Of a stretch of 64,000 nt of DNA, positions 22,086 to 34,080 are shown piece by piece (position 1 is the first letter of the stretch; the number at the start of each line of letters is the position of its first letter). The notes below the pieces were generated by a model. The model was not told where the DNA came from. It searched no databases and was given only the letters and a program-made list of their open reading frames with translations. Made by a program: the position numbers and the translations under genes. The stretch is taken from contig CAXKVR010000202.1 of NCBI GenBank assembly GCA_964058845.1, positions 1 through 64,000 on the forward strand. Direction: 5' to 3'. The DNA comes from Carex sylvatica (taxonomy: Eukaryota > Streptophyta > Magnoliopsida > Poales > Cyperaceae).

Positions 22086-23568
22086 GCTTTACTCTAAAAT
22101 TTTAATACAAGATTTACACTTTCTTGACCTAAATAAACCATCAAGAATCGCTAATGTTTTTTTTATTTATACCGAATATTAATGCTTAATCATGAATACA
22201 TTTTTAACGTGTCCGATAAGTTGATTTAATTTTTTCGGCACATTAATATTTGCACAAGTCTTCAGACAAGCGTTGCGTGATTGCTCGATCTTCAGGCGAT
22301 AATTAGCAATTCATCTATTTTATAAATGTTTGAACTGCTGTAATGTTTACCAATTCATTTGTCTTTAGTTGTTTTTTAATTGACCTGGTACACTACATTA
22401 TTTTTATAGGAATTATGGAGTGGACGAACAAAATGCTCATAAACATGATCTATGGTCAATTATAGGGTGCTTAATAATTTTATTAATTTTACAATTTTAA
22501 TTATATATATTGAAATTTAACTAGATTTAATTTTTAAAGTTGTGCATAGTTTAACATTCTCAGAAAATATAAATATGTACCTGCAACTAATTAGTAATTA
22601 AGATTTCATATTATGGCTGTAGAGACTAAGTTCAAATCTCAACTGCCACTTATATATGTATGTTATGTTTCAGCTTTCCAATCTAAATTTTCTAATTTCG
22701 GTCCTTAAACTTGTACAAGAAACGGATGTTTTCACTATCTTTTAAATTTTCTAATTCGACTGCGTTGGGTTGGCCTAGCGGTTTCCACATTAAACCATCA
22801 TTTAATTTCTATAAAATTTGTAACCTTAGATGAAAGTTAAAAAATGTTCACTATCTCAAAAAAAATGTTAAAAATTCAACTCACCTCATGATTTATATAT
22901 TTCTAAATTAATAAAAGTTTGTGAAATGATGCGCAACCAGAGGAATCTACATATATATTAATAAGAGGTGACCAAGCCATCTATATAAATTTAAATTTAG
23001 CAGTTTAATATATGTTTTGATATTTTTAATTTTTTATAAGTACATGTACCTTTTAGTTCTCCTTATAAAATATCATTTCTCTTAATCTAAATTTTTTAGT
23101 TCTACCATCTTGTATTTTTTAATAACAGTGTGAAATGATGGGTAATTAATTAACTTCGGATTCAGTACATATGTTACCTTGTATTTCTTAAACAAGGTCC
23201 AAGTCGAACCGTGTGTATTAATCAGTCAAAACCAAAAGTATAGCGTGCATATTGTATATCATTGAATTAATAATCAGCTTAATTTAGGATCCAGGTTGAA
23301 TTGATCTACCTATTCAATTTCTTTATTGCAGTACTGATCACGTCTTTAATTAAAAAAAATTAACCTTGTCGTGCTTCAAGTTCCATCTTAAGATTTTTTT
23401 TATTTTGTTTCCCGATTGTCTTCTGTCAGTGTTTAATTATGCTGGAAACATTAATTTGCTTCTAATTAGATACAATAACGCGGTTAGCAATTTCAAAAGG
23501 ATGTCTCCAATCTGCTTGTACTGGAGATGATCAATATTAGTTCAGAAGAGGTTAGACGCTGCTTCTTG
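22086..23568. other. Intergenic, with weak SINE-like stretches
   Basis: AT-rich and without genes. About 22590-22660 (GGCTGTAGAGACTAAGTTCAAATCTC) resembles the B-box half of a tRNA-derived SINE head, and about 22762-22800 (GGTTGGCCTAGCGGTTTCC) an A-box half. Neither forms a complete unit. Confidence 0.4.
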
Positions 23569-23805
23569 CTGAATGCGTATCCTCTGCATTAGCTCAAAGA
23601 GAAATCTTTTGAGTTAATGAATGTCAACTGTCTGATTTTAAACGGATTTAATTTAGTCCCTGCTTATAATATAGGGAGTCCTTTAATATTAGTGCGAATT
23701 TAATCTGTATAAATCTTAAAACAGATCAAATAATCAAAATTCATTAACTCAAAAGATTCTCTTTTAAGTTAATTAATGCATAGGATACGAATTCGCTTCT
23801 TGTTT
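23569..23805. repeat. MITE, family D
   Basis: Terminal inverted repeats GAATGCGTATCCTCTGCATTA / TAATGCATAGGATACGAATTC, followed inward by the hairpin-like CTCAAA..TCTTTTGAGTTAATG. Related copies lie at about 12080-12390 and 55236-55440. Copies differ mainly in the interior. Confidence 0.7.
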
Positions 23806-23821
23806 TATATATTATACTATT

Positions 23822-23973
23822 CAATTACTTTTCCTTGCTAGCTGCTTGTTTTATTTGTAATTGGGGTTTTTCTATGTTCTTATTGTGTGCCCAATTGGCA
23901 ATTACTTTTCCTTGCTAGCTGCTTGTTTTATTTGGAATTGGATTTTTCTATGTTCTTATTGTGTGCCCAATTG
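23822..23973. repeat. Tandem duplication, 77-bp unit
   Basis: Two adjacent copies of a unit starting CAATTACTTTTCCTTGCTAG and ending GTGTGCCCAATTGG, differing at a few positions only. Confidence 0.9.
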
Positions 23974-24929
23974 GCTGATGTGCTGTCAATAATATAGCAA
24001 CATGTCGTGTTTGTCTCAAAAAATATTATTGATTTCAAGTGACGAAATAAATTCGTACAAATCAATATATATTTTACAAGTGTTGTTTTTACATATAAAA
24101 TTTATAAATTTATAAATTTATTTGATATCAAGTCAAACAGTAAAAGAAATAATAAAAAAATAAATGTATTGAAATTAATTTAGAAATTTTTATTTTTGAC
24201 CATTTAATTTGTATTATATAAATTTAAAAATTTATAAACTTTAATGTTATCGTATCACTTGTGGTTTGAACTTTTGAAGCCTATATCAAATAGGTTTATG
24301 AGGCAATAGGATGCTAGCCAAACTTGAGATATAATATTTAAAATTGATAAACTTAACTTTCATCTTTTATATTAATTACACTTATGAACTACTTTTCTAA
24401 ATATTTTATCCAATTTTCAATAGCATTATTTATATACATAGAGAGAGAGGGGTTGGCTAATATCAAAATATTTATTTCAGAGCTGTGGTACACTCGGCCA
24501 TTTTTATTAATACCCTAAAAAAAAAGATAATTTTAAAAATGCTCCCGCATTAGATTTTTTTTCAAAATTGCCCCGACCGCCAGGCCCACGGGCAGCCCAA
24601 TCCCCATAGAAGACCGCCCGGGACAGGGGCGGTCCACTAGGGACTAGACCGCCTAGTCCGCCCCAGGTCCGGGCGATCCTCTTTTTTTTTTTTTTTAGAG
24701 ATCTTAATATTTTTTATTTAAATAATTTTGTGAAGAAAAAGTTTTCTTGTTTAGAGTGTATGCCAAAAAATAAGACATTTGATATATTTATGAAGTGATG
24801 TCGTAACTCTTTATAACTTTGATTGATTTGATTTGTCAGTTGGATATCACAAGTCTAAAAATAACACTAATTAAGGACTTGACATTAATTCTTAATAATT
24901 TATTTTATTCAAATATATAAAAGAAAATA
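23974..24929. other. Intergenic with truncated MITE and GC-rich patch
   Basis: 24100-24310 looks like a decayed palindromic MITE. 24443-24462 (GAGAGGGGTTGGCTAATA) resembles one end of MITE family A. 24573-24682 is a GC-rich island with GACCGCC and GGGCGGTCC in both orientations, followed by a T tract; probably repeat-derived. No gene. Confidence 0.4.
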
Positions 24930-25105
24930 TAGTTAGATTGACTCAATGATATACATATACATATATATACATATATACATATACATATATTATATTATAT
25001 ATACATATATTATATTATATATACATGTATTGTATTACATATACATATATATACATGTATTGTATTATATATACATATACATATATTATACATATATACA
25101 TAACT
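24930..25105. repeat. TA/CATA microsatellite
   Basis: Interrupted runs of ATACATATATAC and TATTATAT, including a 50-base segment repeated with ACATGTATTGTATTA spacers. Open frames here are low-complexity (Ile/Tyr) and not genes. Confidence 0.9.
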
Positions 25106-25106
25106 C

Positions 25107-25175
25107 ATGCGACCGCATTTGCGACACATGATGCAGCGCATGCGGCCACAAATGCGGTGCATGCGCCGCATTTGA
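25107..25175. repeat. Short GC-rich palindromic patch
   Basis: Repeated CATGCG, GCATTTG and GCGGC elements in alternating orientation (CATGCGGCCACAAATGCGGT near 25138), sharply different from the AT-rich surroundings. It may be the end of a hAT-type element; no matching second end found. Confidence 0.4.
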
Positions 25176-26339
25176 CCTCTGCTAGTAAATCAACAAATCT
25201 AGACTGATACAAAGATCAAACTGCAAAAGTGATTACACCAGAATGTAGAACATTAAAAAATACACGTAATTGACAGAAATTTTAATTTATTTGGATTTTT
25301 CTACAGTTAGTTATGAATTTTCAAAGTTCAGCTTTCGAAAAAACTTTAAACATCCATAACTTTAGCTAGGAAAGTCAGATTTGCGCGTATAATCAATTTT
25401 TGGAAAGGGGGATGAGAAATTTTTGACTAAATTGATTAAATGTACTAGAAGGATCACAATAATTTCTATATTACATAGAAGTGACTTTTGAACCGGGATC
25501 AATAACTCAGAATCCATGCATTTTTATTTTTTTACAATAACACATAATGAAATATATTAATTTTTCTTACAGCCGCGAAAAATCTGACTTGAAAAATATT
25601 GATCGGGTTATTTGTTACAGTCTTTCTAATAAATCAAATTGTATTGTATTCCATCTATTTTCAAAGAAATATATTCAACATTTCTAATATTTCAATACAA
25701 AAATAAAAAAATAAAAAAATAATTCTGTTTTGTTAAAAAAAAAAAATCAAAACCAGTTTCAATGAATTCAAAAGCCGGTTTTTTATTTTTATCAAAACAG
25801 TCTAATAGATTTACTGGAAAAGAATTTTTCTTCTCTATTGATAATAAGAAAGACAAGTATTAGCATTTATGATACATTAGGAAACCTGAATATAATAATA
25901 TTTTAAGTTCATAGAATAGTTAATCCACTGTAAATCTATAATTAATGCTTAATGGTATATACACAGTTCCATGACACTGTCAGGATTGTTTATTTACACG
26001 TTGAACACCTCTACAAGCTACTAACAGGGATAAAATGGTACAGAATAAAAGACTTCTTTGAGAAGAAGGATTTTTTTTATTATTATCATATTCTTTTATA
26101 TTTTAATAGGAAAATTGAGCTTATATATGAACTTTTGAAGAATTTAAATATAATTAACTCCTGAAGTTTTATCTCATTAAATGAACTTTTTTATGATATT
26201 AAATCTACATCATTGAAAAGGGATGCTTAACTATCCTTATAATATTAAAATTCTTAATCATGTGTATTGAAATTTAACTATAATTTTCTTTTAAGTTTTT
26301 ATATAATTAATTTCTTTTGAAATGTTAAATATGTGTTTG
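25176..26339. other. Intergenic, no gene seen
   Basis: AT-rich DNA. A short open frame at 25952-26164 has no recognisable domain. Confidence 0.45.
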
Positions 26340-26412
26340 TAGTTTAGCGGTTAATTAAAATGCTACTTTATGATTGTAAAGGCTTGAATTCAAATCTCAC
26401 CGTCACAAATTA
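26340..26412 (+). repeat. tRNA-derived SINE head
   Basis: GTTTAGCGGTTAATTAAAATGC resembles a Pol III A-box region and GGCTTGAATTCAAATCTC, some 35 bases on, a B-box. No tRNA clover-leaf can be completed. It is followed about 60 bp later by a T tract. Read as a SINE or SINE fragment rather than a tRNA gene. Confidence 0.5.
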
Positions 26413-27439
26413 TTCATTTTACGTTTCAGACACTCAATCTATTTTTTTTTAATTTTGCCCCTGTACTTTGACAATTTCAGGAATTAAAACATGGAGATCC
26501 AATGTCTTCTCTGCTCTTGGTATTAATTAGCATCTGAGAGGTTAAATAAAACATTCAATAAAGAAGTTCAAGAAGGACTAATACAGATGATACTCTTTTA
26601 TATTTTTAATACTAAAACTTCAAATTTATCTTGCCTAATCTGATGTCACTACCTTTTTTCAAAATATTTTCATACATAAGAAGTAACGCGCAGCTGATTG
26701 AACTAAGTCTAATTGAAACTATTTTCAAAATCAACTGACTAATCATGATTAGGCAAGCTAATTACTTATTCATTTAACCACGTGACAATTTGTGTATCCT
26801 CATTGAATGACTCAGCAACAGCAAATTGATTAATTAGACTAATATGAGTGCAATTAAATTAATTAACGCAAGAAACTACCCATCTGTTGGGGACATAAAT
26901 AAAACCGCAATAGGTGGAGGGGTTTGTAATTGGTGGGAATCTACATCATCATCTCCTATTAAATTTAAAATGTGAGAAATTTGAGCATATTTAAGAATAT
27001 TTTAAGTAAGAAGAGAATTTAAATGTCTTTATTTTTTGTGTCTAACGCATCAACGTTCTACATTCTAATAAAGACAAGAATATATTTGGATGGGTTACAT
27101 GGGTCACTTTCTACATTCTAATAAAGACAAGAATATATTTGGATGGGTTACATGGGTCACTTGATCCGAGTGACAACCATGTAAAATTTCCTTAGCATCA
27201 ATATATTTTAGTGGAAAGTTTTCCACTAACTCTAAAAAAAAAAGAATATATTAGGATGAAGATGCCCTTTAATAAAGTAACACTAATGGAGTTCATCTTT
27301 ATTCGAGATGTTGTTTTGATTCCGTTTAAATTGTATACAATACTACTCTAAATCACAATAATTTATATTGGAATTGTTTTGGGTCCACCTAAACTCCTAA
27401 AGTGATTAATTTTTGGTCATTGCAGAGAAATCTAAGCTG
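26413..27439. other. Intergenic with 53-bp tandem duplication
   Basis: 27056-27108 and 27109-27161 are adjacent near-identical 53-bp copies (TTCTACATTCTAATAAAGAC...CATGGGTCACT). Otherwise AT-rich without genes. Confidence 0.65.
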
Positions 27440-27695
27440 AGAAATTTGTATCGGCAAATTTCTCGAAACTTTTATTTATACCATACTCACAAAAAAATAA
27501 AAAAATAAACCAAAACACTTTCGTTTCATGAGAATTAGAATTTCATCCATGCCGCCAAACCATTTAGCAGCCTCAAAAACTAGGAACCGTCAATTGACCA
27601 TGAGGTCCAGCCTAGAAACCTCTAAACCATTTAGCGGCTTTTTTTTTCCTTCAGAAGTGGAACAGAGATGGAATTCCCTAAAGTTGAGCTAGTAC

Positions 27696-28472
27696 TATTG
27701 GAACTTTATTGTTATACTAAAACAATTCAACCACATAAACAGTTCAATTTAATATGCCACTATTGATCTATTTATGCCAAAATGGCCATCATGCAAAATT
27801 AATCAATTCTTATGGAGCAGACACAATACCTGAAGCTTCTCTCAAAAGCAGTTGATGAACTTGTGTGAGACAGTGGCAAGAAAATCTTCGTACCGATGTA
27901 GAGGTTGAAGCGTCAACGGCCTCCTTAGTGATAGGATGAAGCCTTCCAAAGCTACAAGACTGCCCTTGTGAGATCGTGTTCACAATTCCTTAATGATCTC
28001 ACCTCTCTATTCTTTAATGGGGACAAGTAGAGAAGGCTACAGAATTGACTAGATGACGGCTAGAGAATTCTGCCACTTTTCGTATGTCTTTGTGCTTTGG
28101 GGACCAACCTATTTATAGAGATGAGGAGTAGGCATATTGCCAAACCCTAACCCTAAATCGATTTTCTGGCCACATGCCAACTTTAAAAAAACGTGCATAA
28201 AAAAGCGTGCAACTGCATCAAAATCCGTGCAGCAGCTAGAGAATCGGTTTTCCTTAATTGCAAATTTCAGAATCAGTCCATCAATGATTTGATCTTTGCC
28301 TAAATTGTTCTACACATTTGTGGACCATATCCTAATGAATATATTGATTACCTATTTCCTTATTTGATCACTTTAATTGACAACCATATATGACAGTAAA
28401 CAATGCATAATTAGATTACATATATGCTCAATGTTGGCATTAAATCCAACGAGGTTGGTAATAAATCCAACA
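27696..28472 (-). repeat. 3' LTR of Copia copy 2
   Basis: About 777 bp. Compared with the right LTR it lacks about 23 bases near 27831 (TGATTCCATTAGTGTGTTTG present on the right). Otherwise very similar, with a telomere-like AAACCCTAACCCTAAA near 28142. Confidence 0.92.
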
Positions 28473-28917
28473 ATCTCCCACTTGAGCAATATGTTATGAC
28501 TTTTTAATTATGCATTGTGTTCCTTATGTGCGCACATTTCTTTACTGTCTTCCTTATATATTCCCAAACAAATTCGGTCCATCAACTATATCAGCAAAGG
28601 ACTAAAGTGGCATTCGTCGCATTTATTCGCAACTAAACCCTCAATAATCACATCACTAATACAGCTGAATGACACGAATCATGATGTGGATGTGTAGCAT
28701 AGAAATTACATGCAATTGTGATCTTACATGCCTATTTCTAACTTGGTCTCCTACTTAAATCTTGAAACTGAATTTCATAAATTAACTTAATTAGAAGTCA
28801 AACATAAACAAGAAACAGAATGTCAAAAAACTTCATAATATATATAACACTTGTTACATGTCACAAGTTACATATCCAAAATTGCAATGAAAAATAGAAC
28901 ATTATAAATTATAGACT

Positions 28918-30088
28918 CCCACTAAAACTGAATATCCTCAATAGAGATTACACCCATATGAGCAACATGCTCTATAAATTTAACCGGTGTCAATCATTTA
29001 GTAAGAGGATCTGCTAACATAGAGTCTGTTCCTACATGTTCTATTTTCAATTCACCATTCTGTACTCTTTCCTTTACAACTAAGAACTTGATGTCAATGT
29101 ACTTGGACTTCGACGAACTTTGATTGTTATTTGCGTACAGCACAGCCGAATTGTTGTCACATAACAATTGTAGTGGTCTCTCAATAGAATCCACCACTCG
29201 AAGTCTAGTGAAAAAATTTCGTAGCTAAACACTATGATTTGATGTCTCATAGCATGCCACAAATTCTGCCGCCATGGTGGAAGATGCAACAAGGGATTGT
29301 TTTGCACTCTTCCATGAAATGGCTCCTCTGGCTAACATGTAAATGTAGCCAGATGTTGATTTCATGCTATCATGACATCCTCCAAAATCAGAATCGGTAT
29401 AGCCAATGACCTCTAGCTTCTCCGATTTCTGATACGTGAGTATATGATCTTTTGTTCACTTAAGGTGCCTCAAGAGGCATTGGTTTAGACCGAACTTGTC
29501 TCCCTTTGCCACAGGGGTATTTCCTAGTTTATAGTCATGCATGACATATCTTGCCAAAACCTTATCGATATAATTTCTTTGAGATAATCCTAATATACCT
29601 TGGGTTCTATTCCTCAGTATTTCTATCCCTAGGACAAATGATGCATCACTAAGATCTTTCATCTCAAAATTCTTCATCAGAAAGTTCTTAGTTTGTTGCA
29701 ACATACTTATATCATTACTCGCAAGCAAAATGTCATCGACATATAAAACCAGAAACACAAATTTACTCCCACAGAACTTGAGATATATACACTCATCCAC
29801 AATGTTAGACTCGAATCCAAATGTGACAATCACATTGTGAAATTTGTAATACCACTGATGAGATGCCTGTTTTAGCCCATAGATGATTTTTATTTACTTT
29901 TTATTTTTATTTATTTTTAAGTTTGCATACCATAGACTTTGCATCTCCTGATACATAGTTTTCTTGTTGCACCATATAAATTGTTTCTTCAATATTACCA
30001 TTAAGAAACACAGTTTAACATCCATCTGATAAAGCTCCAAATTAAAATACTTAATCAATGTCAATTTGATCTTTAAAGAGACTTCCAA
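28918..30088 (-). pseudogene. Copia reverse transcriptase-RNase H remnant, copy 2
   Basis: Minus-strand pieces of RT (FVLYVDDILLASND, LGIEILRNRTQG) and RNase H (DNNSAVLYANNNQSSSKSKY, then MLADPLTK) are recognisable. Frameshifts and stops separate them, for example near 29200, 29450 and 29880, where a short AT-rich insertion (TTTTTATTTACTTTTTATTT) also breaks the frame. Confidence 0.88.
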
Positions 30089-31941
30089 AAATAGAGTATT
30101 GATGATTCAAATAACATATCAATCGATATGCCTTCCTTTGGACTGACAATATTGATTATATGTAAAACATAATAATCATCACTATACTCTATGTACACAT
30201 AATTTTAACAATCATTAACCTTCCTTTGGATCGGTTGATGCTTGCATTAATTAAATAAAATCAAATAGAAAGTCTCTTAAATCTTTAGTGACAAGACAAA
30301 CTTTATATTTCTTTATTGACACTTCTGAATTTTCTTGAGGTATTCCAGTATTGTCTGAAACAATCTGGCCTACACCCGTCTCTGGATCTTGTTGAGTTTG
30401 AGTTTCAATAATGATTTCGACCGTAATGATGTTTTGAGTAAAACTCGAATCTATATCCACAAAACACGCAACACCTAATGGAATTTTGCATATTTCTTTT
30501 TGAAATCAATTATTTTATCACCCCCCACAAATTCAACATCCTCGAAAAATTTTACATTTTTCATCTCAAATACATTATGTTATGTAGGATTATAAAATTT
30601 ATAACTCCTTGAGCGCTCGGCATACCCAGTAAAATAACAACCAATTGTCCTTTCATCCAGTTTCTTTTCGGCAGGTTTGTAAGGCCTTGCCTCAGCTGGA
30701 CATTCTCATACTCACGATTTAGTTTTAATTCAGAAATTATAAATTATAAATTATTAATTCTAGTAAAGGCCATAATGCTCAAAAAATATTTGATGATTAT
30801 CCCTTATTGTCACAGCGCATCTGAATTTCACAACCAGGTAAGTTCCCAGGTAAGTCAGGGATCACTAGGATTCGCTTCAAATTCTGACTTGCCTAGACAG
30901 AACTTGCCTTGACATTGTTAAGTTCATAGTGTTGCAACTTGTCTCAATAAATCACCATATATTTTATGAGTCTTAATATCATCATAAAACCAAAGTATCG
31001 GTTTCCATTAAGCGGCTACCTTTGGGTAACGGGTCAATTTCTTATGATACTTTGGCGCAATAATAAAGTACTGATAACCTAGAACATACCGAACAACATG
31101 CCTTCCTTTGGACCGACAATATTGACATATGTATAAAAATTTTGGTCATCACTATACTTTATTATCACTCACTTGCACAAATAATTTTTGTAACCATTAC
31201 CTTCCTTTGGGCCGATAATGATTACATCCATTAATTGCACCGTAACTTCCTTCATAAAATGAATTTGAATTAACATCATCAAAAGAGGTACCTTTGGGTA
31301 CAATTAGGAATCAATTAATTCAAATACAAATTACATATCCCTTTGCCTTTAAAAGAACGATAATTTATATCCTAATTATATAATCTAAATGTGCAATCAA
31401 ACTAACACAAAAGAAAAATTTAATTGCTTCACAATAATTTGTAGTTTTCAAAATTTGGCTTTACCCTAATCAAATTATTGCATACTCTGTTGTGGTCTAA
31501 AAAATAGCAGCGGAATACTTAAAAAAATTGTTTAACAAAATCACTTTACTATGTTATAATTAAAATAGAAATTTCAACAAAATTTGATCCGAATATAATT
31601 TCAAAACTTTAATAATAAGCATTGAACATATAATCCAGCCGAATCAATAAATTCAGAATATACATATATAGTAATCAACAAATTAGAATATCCAGCCGAA
31701 TCAAATAAATCAATAAATCCATAATTATTGCATATTCTGATTTAGTAATAAAATTACCCAAATTATTGATTATAACATAGTAAAATATATATATATATTT
31801 TTTTTTATTATTGCTCGGATAGCATAGTAATAAAAATAAACAATTTCAAACCAATTGAAAAATCAACAATCAATTGTTTATTCTTTAGATCAATTCTAAA
31901 CAAACAATCCAAATTGGCATAGGAGTGGCTCTGATACCACT

Positions 31942-32740
31942 TGTTGGAACTTTATTGTTACACTAAAACAATTCAACCACATAAACAGTTCAATTCAATA
32001 TGCCACTATTGATCTATCTATGCCAAAATGGCCATCATGCAAAATTAATCAATTCTTATGAAGCAGACACAATACCTGATTCCATTAGTGTGTTTGTGTT
32101 AAGCTTCTCTCAAAAGCAGTTGATGAACTTGTGTGAGACAGTGGCAAGAAAATCTTCGTACCGATGTAGAGGTTGAAGCGTCAACGGCCTCCTTAGTGAT
32201 AGGATGAAGCCTTCCAAAGCTACAAGACTGCCCTTGTGAGATCGTGTTCACAATTCCTTAATGATCTCACCTCTCTATTATTTAATGGGGACAAGTAGAG
32301 AAGGCTACAGAATTAACTAGATGACGGCTAGAGAATTCTGCCACTTTTCGTATGTCTTTGTGCTTTGGGGACCAACCTATTTATAGAGATGAGGAGTAGG
32401 CATATTGCCAAACCCTAACCCTAAATCGATTTTCTGGCCACATGCCAACTTTAAAAAAACGTGCAAAAAAAAGCGTGCAACTGCATCAAAATCCGTGCAG
32501 CAGCTAGAGAATCGGTTTTCCTTAATTGCAAATTTTAGAATCAGTCCATCAATGATTTGATCTTTGCCTAAATTGTTCTACACATTTGTGGACCATATCC
32601 TAATGAATATATTGATTACCTATTTCCTTATTTGATCACTTTAATTGACAACCATATATGACAGTAAACAATGCATAATTAGATTACATATATGCTCAAT
32701 GTTGGCATTAAATCCAACGAGGTTAGTAATAAATCCAACA
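31942..32740 (-). repeat. 5' LTR of Copia copy 2
   Basis: About 799 bp, TGTTGG...CCAACA, with the telomere-like motif near 32402. Adjacent TSD AGTAC on the right. Confidence 0.92.
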
Positions 32741-33030
32741 AGTACATATAACAAGATTTGTCTTTCATTATTAACCAATTCGCCTGGTACAGATAATATA
32801 ATAAGATTTTTTTATGTCGTTAATAAAAATTTTGGGAAAAAAAAATCGCTAAATGGTTTGAAGGCTCCTACACTGAGACTGCATGGTCAGTTGGCGGTCC
32901 CCCAGTCTTTAAAATTGCTAAATAGTTTGACGATCTAGGTAAAATTCGAATTTCCCATAATATGTGGTGTTTTGGTTTTTATTTTTATTTTTATCAAGGT
33001 ATAAATAAAAAATTCGGACAAATTTCACAC

Positions 33031-33734
33031 CTAACTGTAGTCATGCGTGACATAAAATTCATAATCAGTGTGAAATTGGTACATTAGTTGAACTTTATTA
33101 ATAAGTTAATATACATAAGTTCACATTTTTCATGTTTTTATTTACATACTTTTTAGGCTTGTACAGGTTGAATAATAAAAAACGAATAGGTCTTGAGTGC
33201 CCGATCCGTCTGTGAATTTGTTTTACTGTAGTATTGCATGTGGGGTGTAGAGTGAGATTTGAATTGTCTATTTCTTTTATTTTATTTTTTCAATAAAAGA
33301 TTAGGTACGCTCTAATATTTTTTAGAAGTTGTTTTTAAAAATTATAGTGTCTCTTCATTAAATAAAAATAAATAAAAATAAAAACCAGAAAATATAGAAT
33401 CATGTAATTTTGTACATCAGAAAATTCAAAATAACGACATAAAAAAAACGAACTATGTATTTCAAATTAGACCATCAGATAATGCGAGATCCGTTATTGA
33501 ACAGTAAATGATACAATAAAAATTCAAATCAATGTTCAAATAATGCTTACACGCCTGAGACTACATCAATTCAAATGAAACTTCAATAGAAGCAAGAAAA
33601 TCATGATTATCAATTCAAATCAATAGAAGGAACAAAACTTAAATAGATTAGTAAATAAACAAATTTTTTTGAATACTGTAAAATCACAAGATGCATATTG
33701 TAAAACTACAAAGTGAATAATGTAAAATAATCCG
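33031..33734. other. Intergenic, no gene seen
   Basis: AT-rich DNA without recognisable coding or repeat structure. Confidence 0.45.
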
Positions 33735-34015
33735 ATTATGCTCCAGATCGCCTCGCTCTTATCTCTCTTCTCCAAATCGCCTCCTTCTCATCTCTTTCCA
33801 CTAGATCGCTCCTCCAGATTGCCTCTCTTAGATCGTCTCTCTCCATTAGAATCTAAGAGAAATGCCGGAGAATTCCGTCGGAGAGAAGAAAGCGCCGTTG
33901 CAGCCGTCTCTCTCCACTAGATCGCTGTCGCCGCACCGTCGCTGCCGTCACTATCGTCGTTGCCACCGCTGCCGTCGCGGCCGAAGCAGAAGAGAAGAGA
34001 TCGAGAGAGAGAAGG
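33735..34015 (+). other. CpG-rich patch, possible captured 5' leader
   Basis: A pyrimidine- and CG-rich block (TCGCC, CTAGATCGC repeats, then GCCGTCGCGGCC) stands out from AT-rich surroundings and ends GAGAGAGAGAAG. It resembles the 5' leader and first codons of a plant gene, but both overlapping frames (33738-33920, 33862-34080) are low-complexity and continue into AT-rich DNA. It may be a gene-end fragment carried by a mobile element. Confidence 0.35.
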
Positions 34016-34080
34016 TATATTTTGAAAATTTTATAATCGTATGGTATGTGGAGAAAGAGACGATCGGGAAGGAAATTTAA

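Larger units (their letters stand above)
27696..32740 (-). mobile_element. Copia LTR retrotransposon, copy 2 (degenerate)
   Basis: LTRs 27696-28472 and 31942-32740, flanked by the 5-bp duplication AGTAC (27691-27695 and 32741-32745). The left terminus reads TATTGG rather than TGTTGG (one substitution). The Met-tRNA primer site (complement of TGGTATCAGAGCC, about 31927-31939) adjoins the right LTR and the polypurine tract adjoins the left, so it is on the minus strand. Pol remnants lie at 28918-30088. It shares with copy 1 the same non-coding internal blocks and the CCTTCCTTTGG motifs (30130, 30220, 31100, 31199) and the same lack of gag. Confidence 0.93.
27440..33030. mobile_element. Fold-back element split by Copia copy 2
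   Basis: The DNA left of the Copia insertion (27440-27690) and right of it (32820-33030) are diverged inverted repeats: TTTATTTATACCATA with AACCAAAACAC and CCAAACCATTTAGC on the left correspond to complements GCTAAATAGTTTGA, GTGTTTTGGTT and GGTATAAATAAA on the right. A second inner pair CTAAACCATTTAGCG / CGCTAAATGGTTTG lies closer to the insertion. Outer ends are near GAGAAATTTGT and ACAAATTTCAC. Boundaries are approximate. Confidence 0.6.

Noticed and set aside
24946..25207. Ile/Tyr-rich frames
   Set aside because: Microsatellite translation.
26340..26412. Possible tRNA gene
   Set aside because: A-box and B-box-like blocks are present but acceptor and anticodon stems do not pair; SINE head is more likely.
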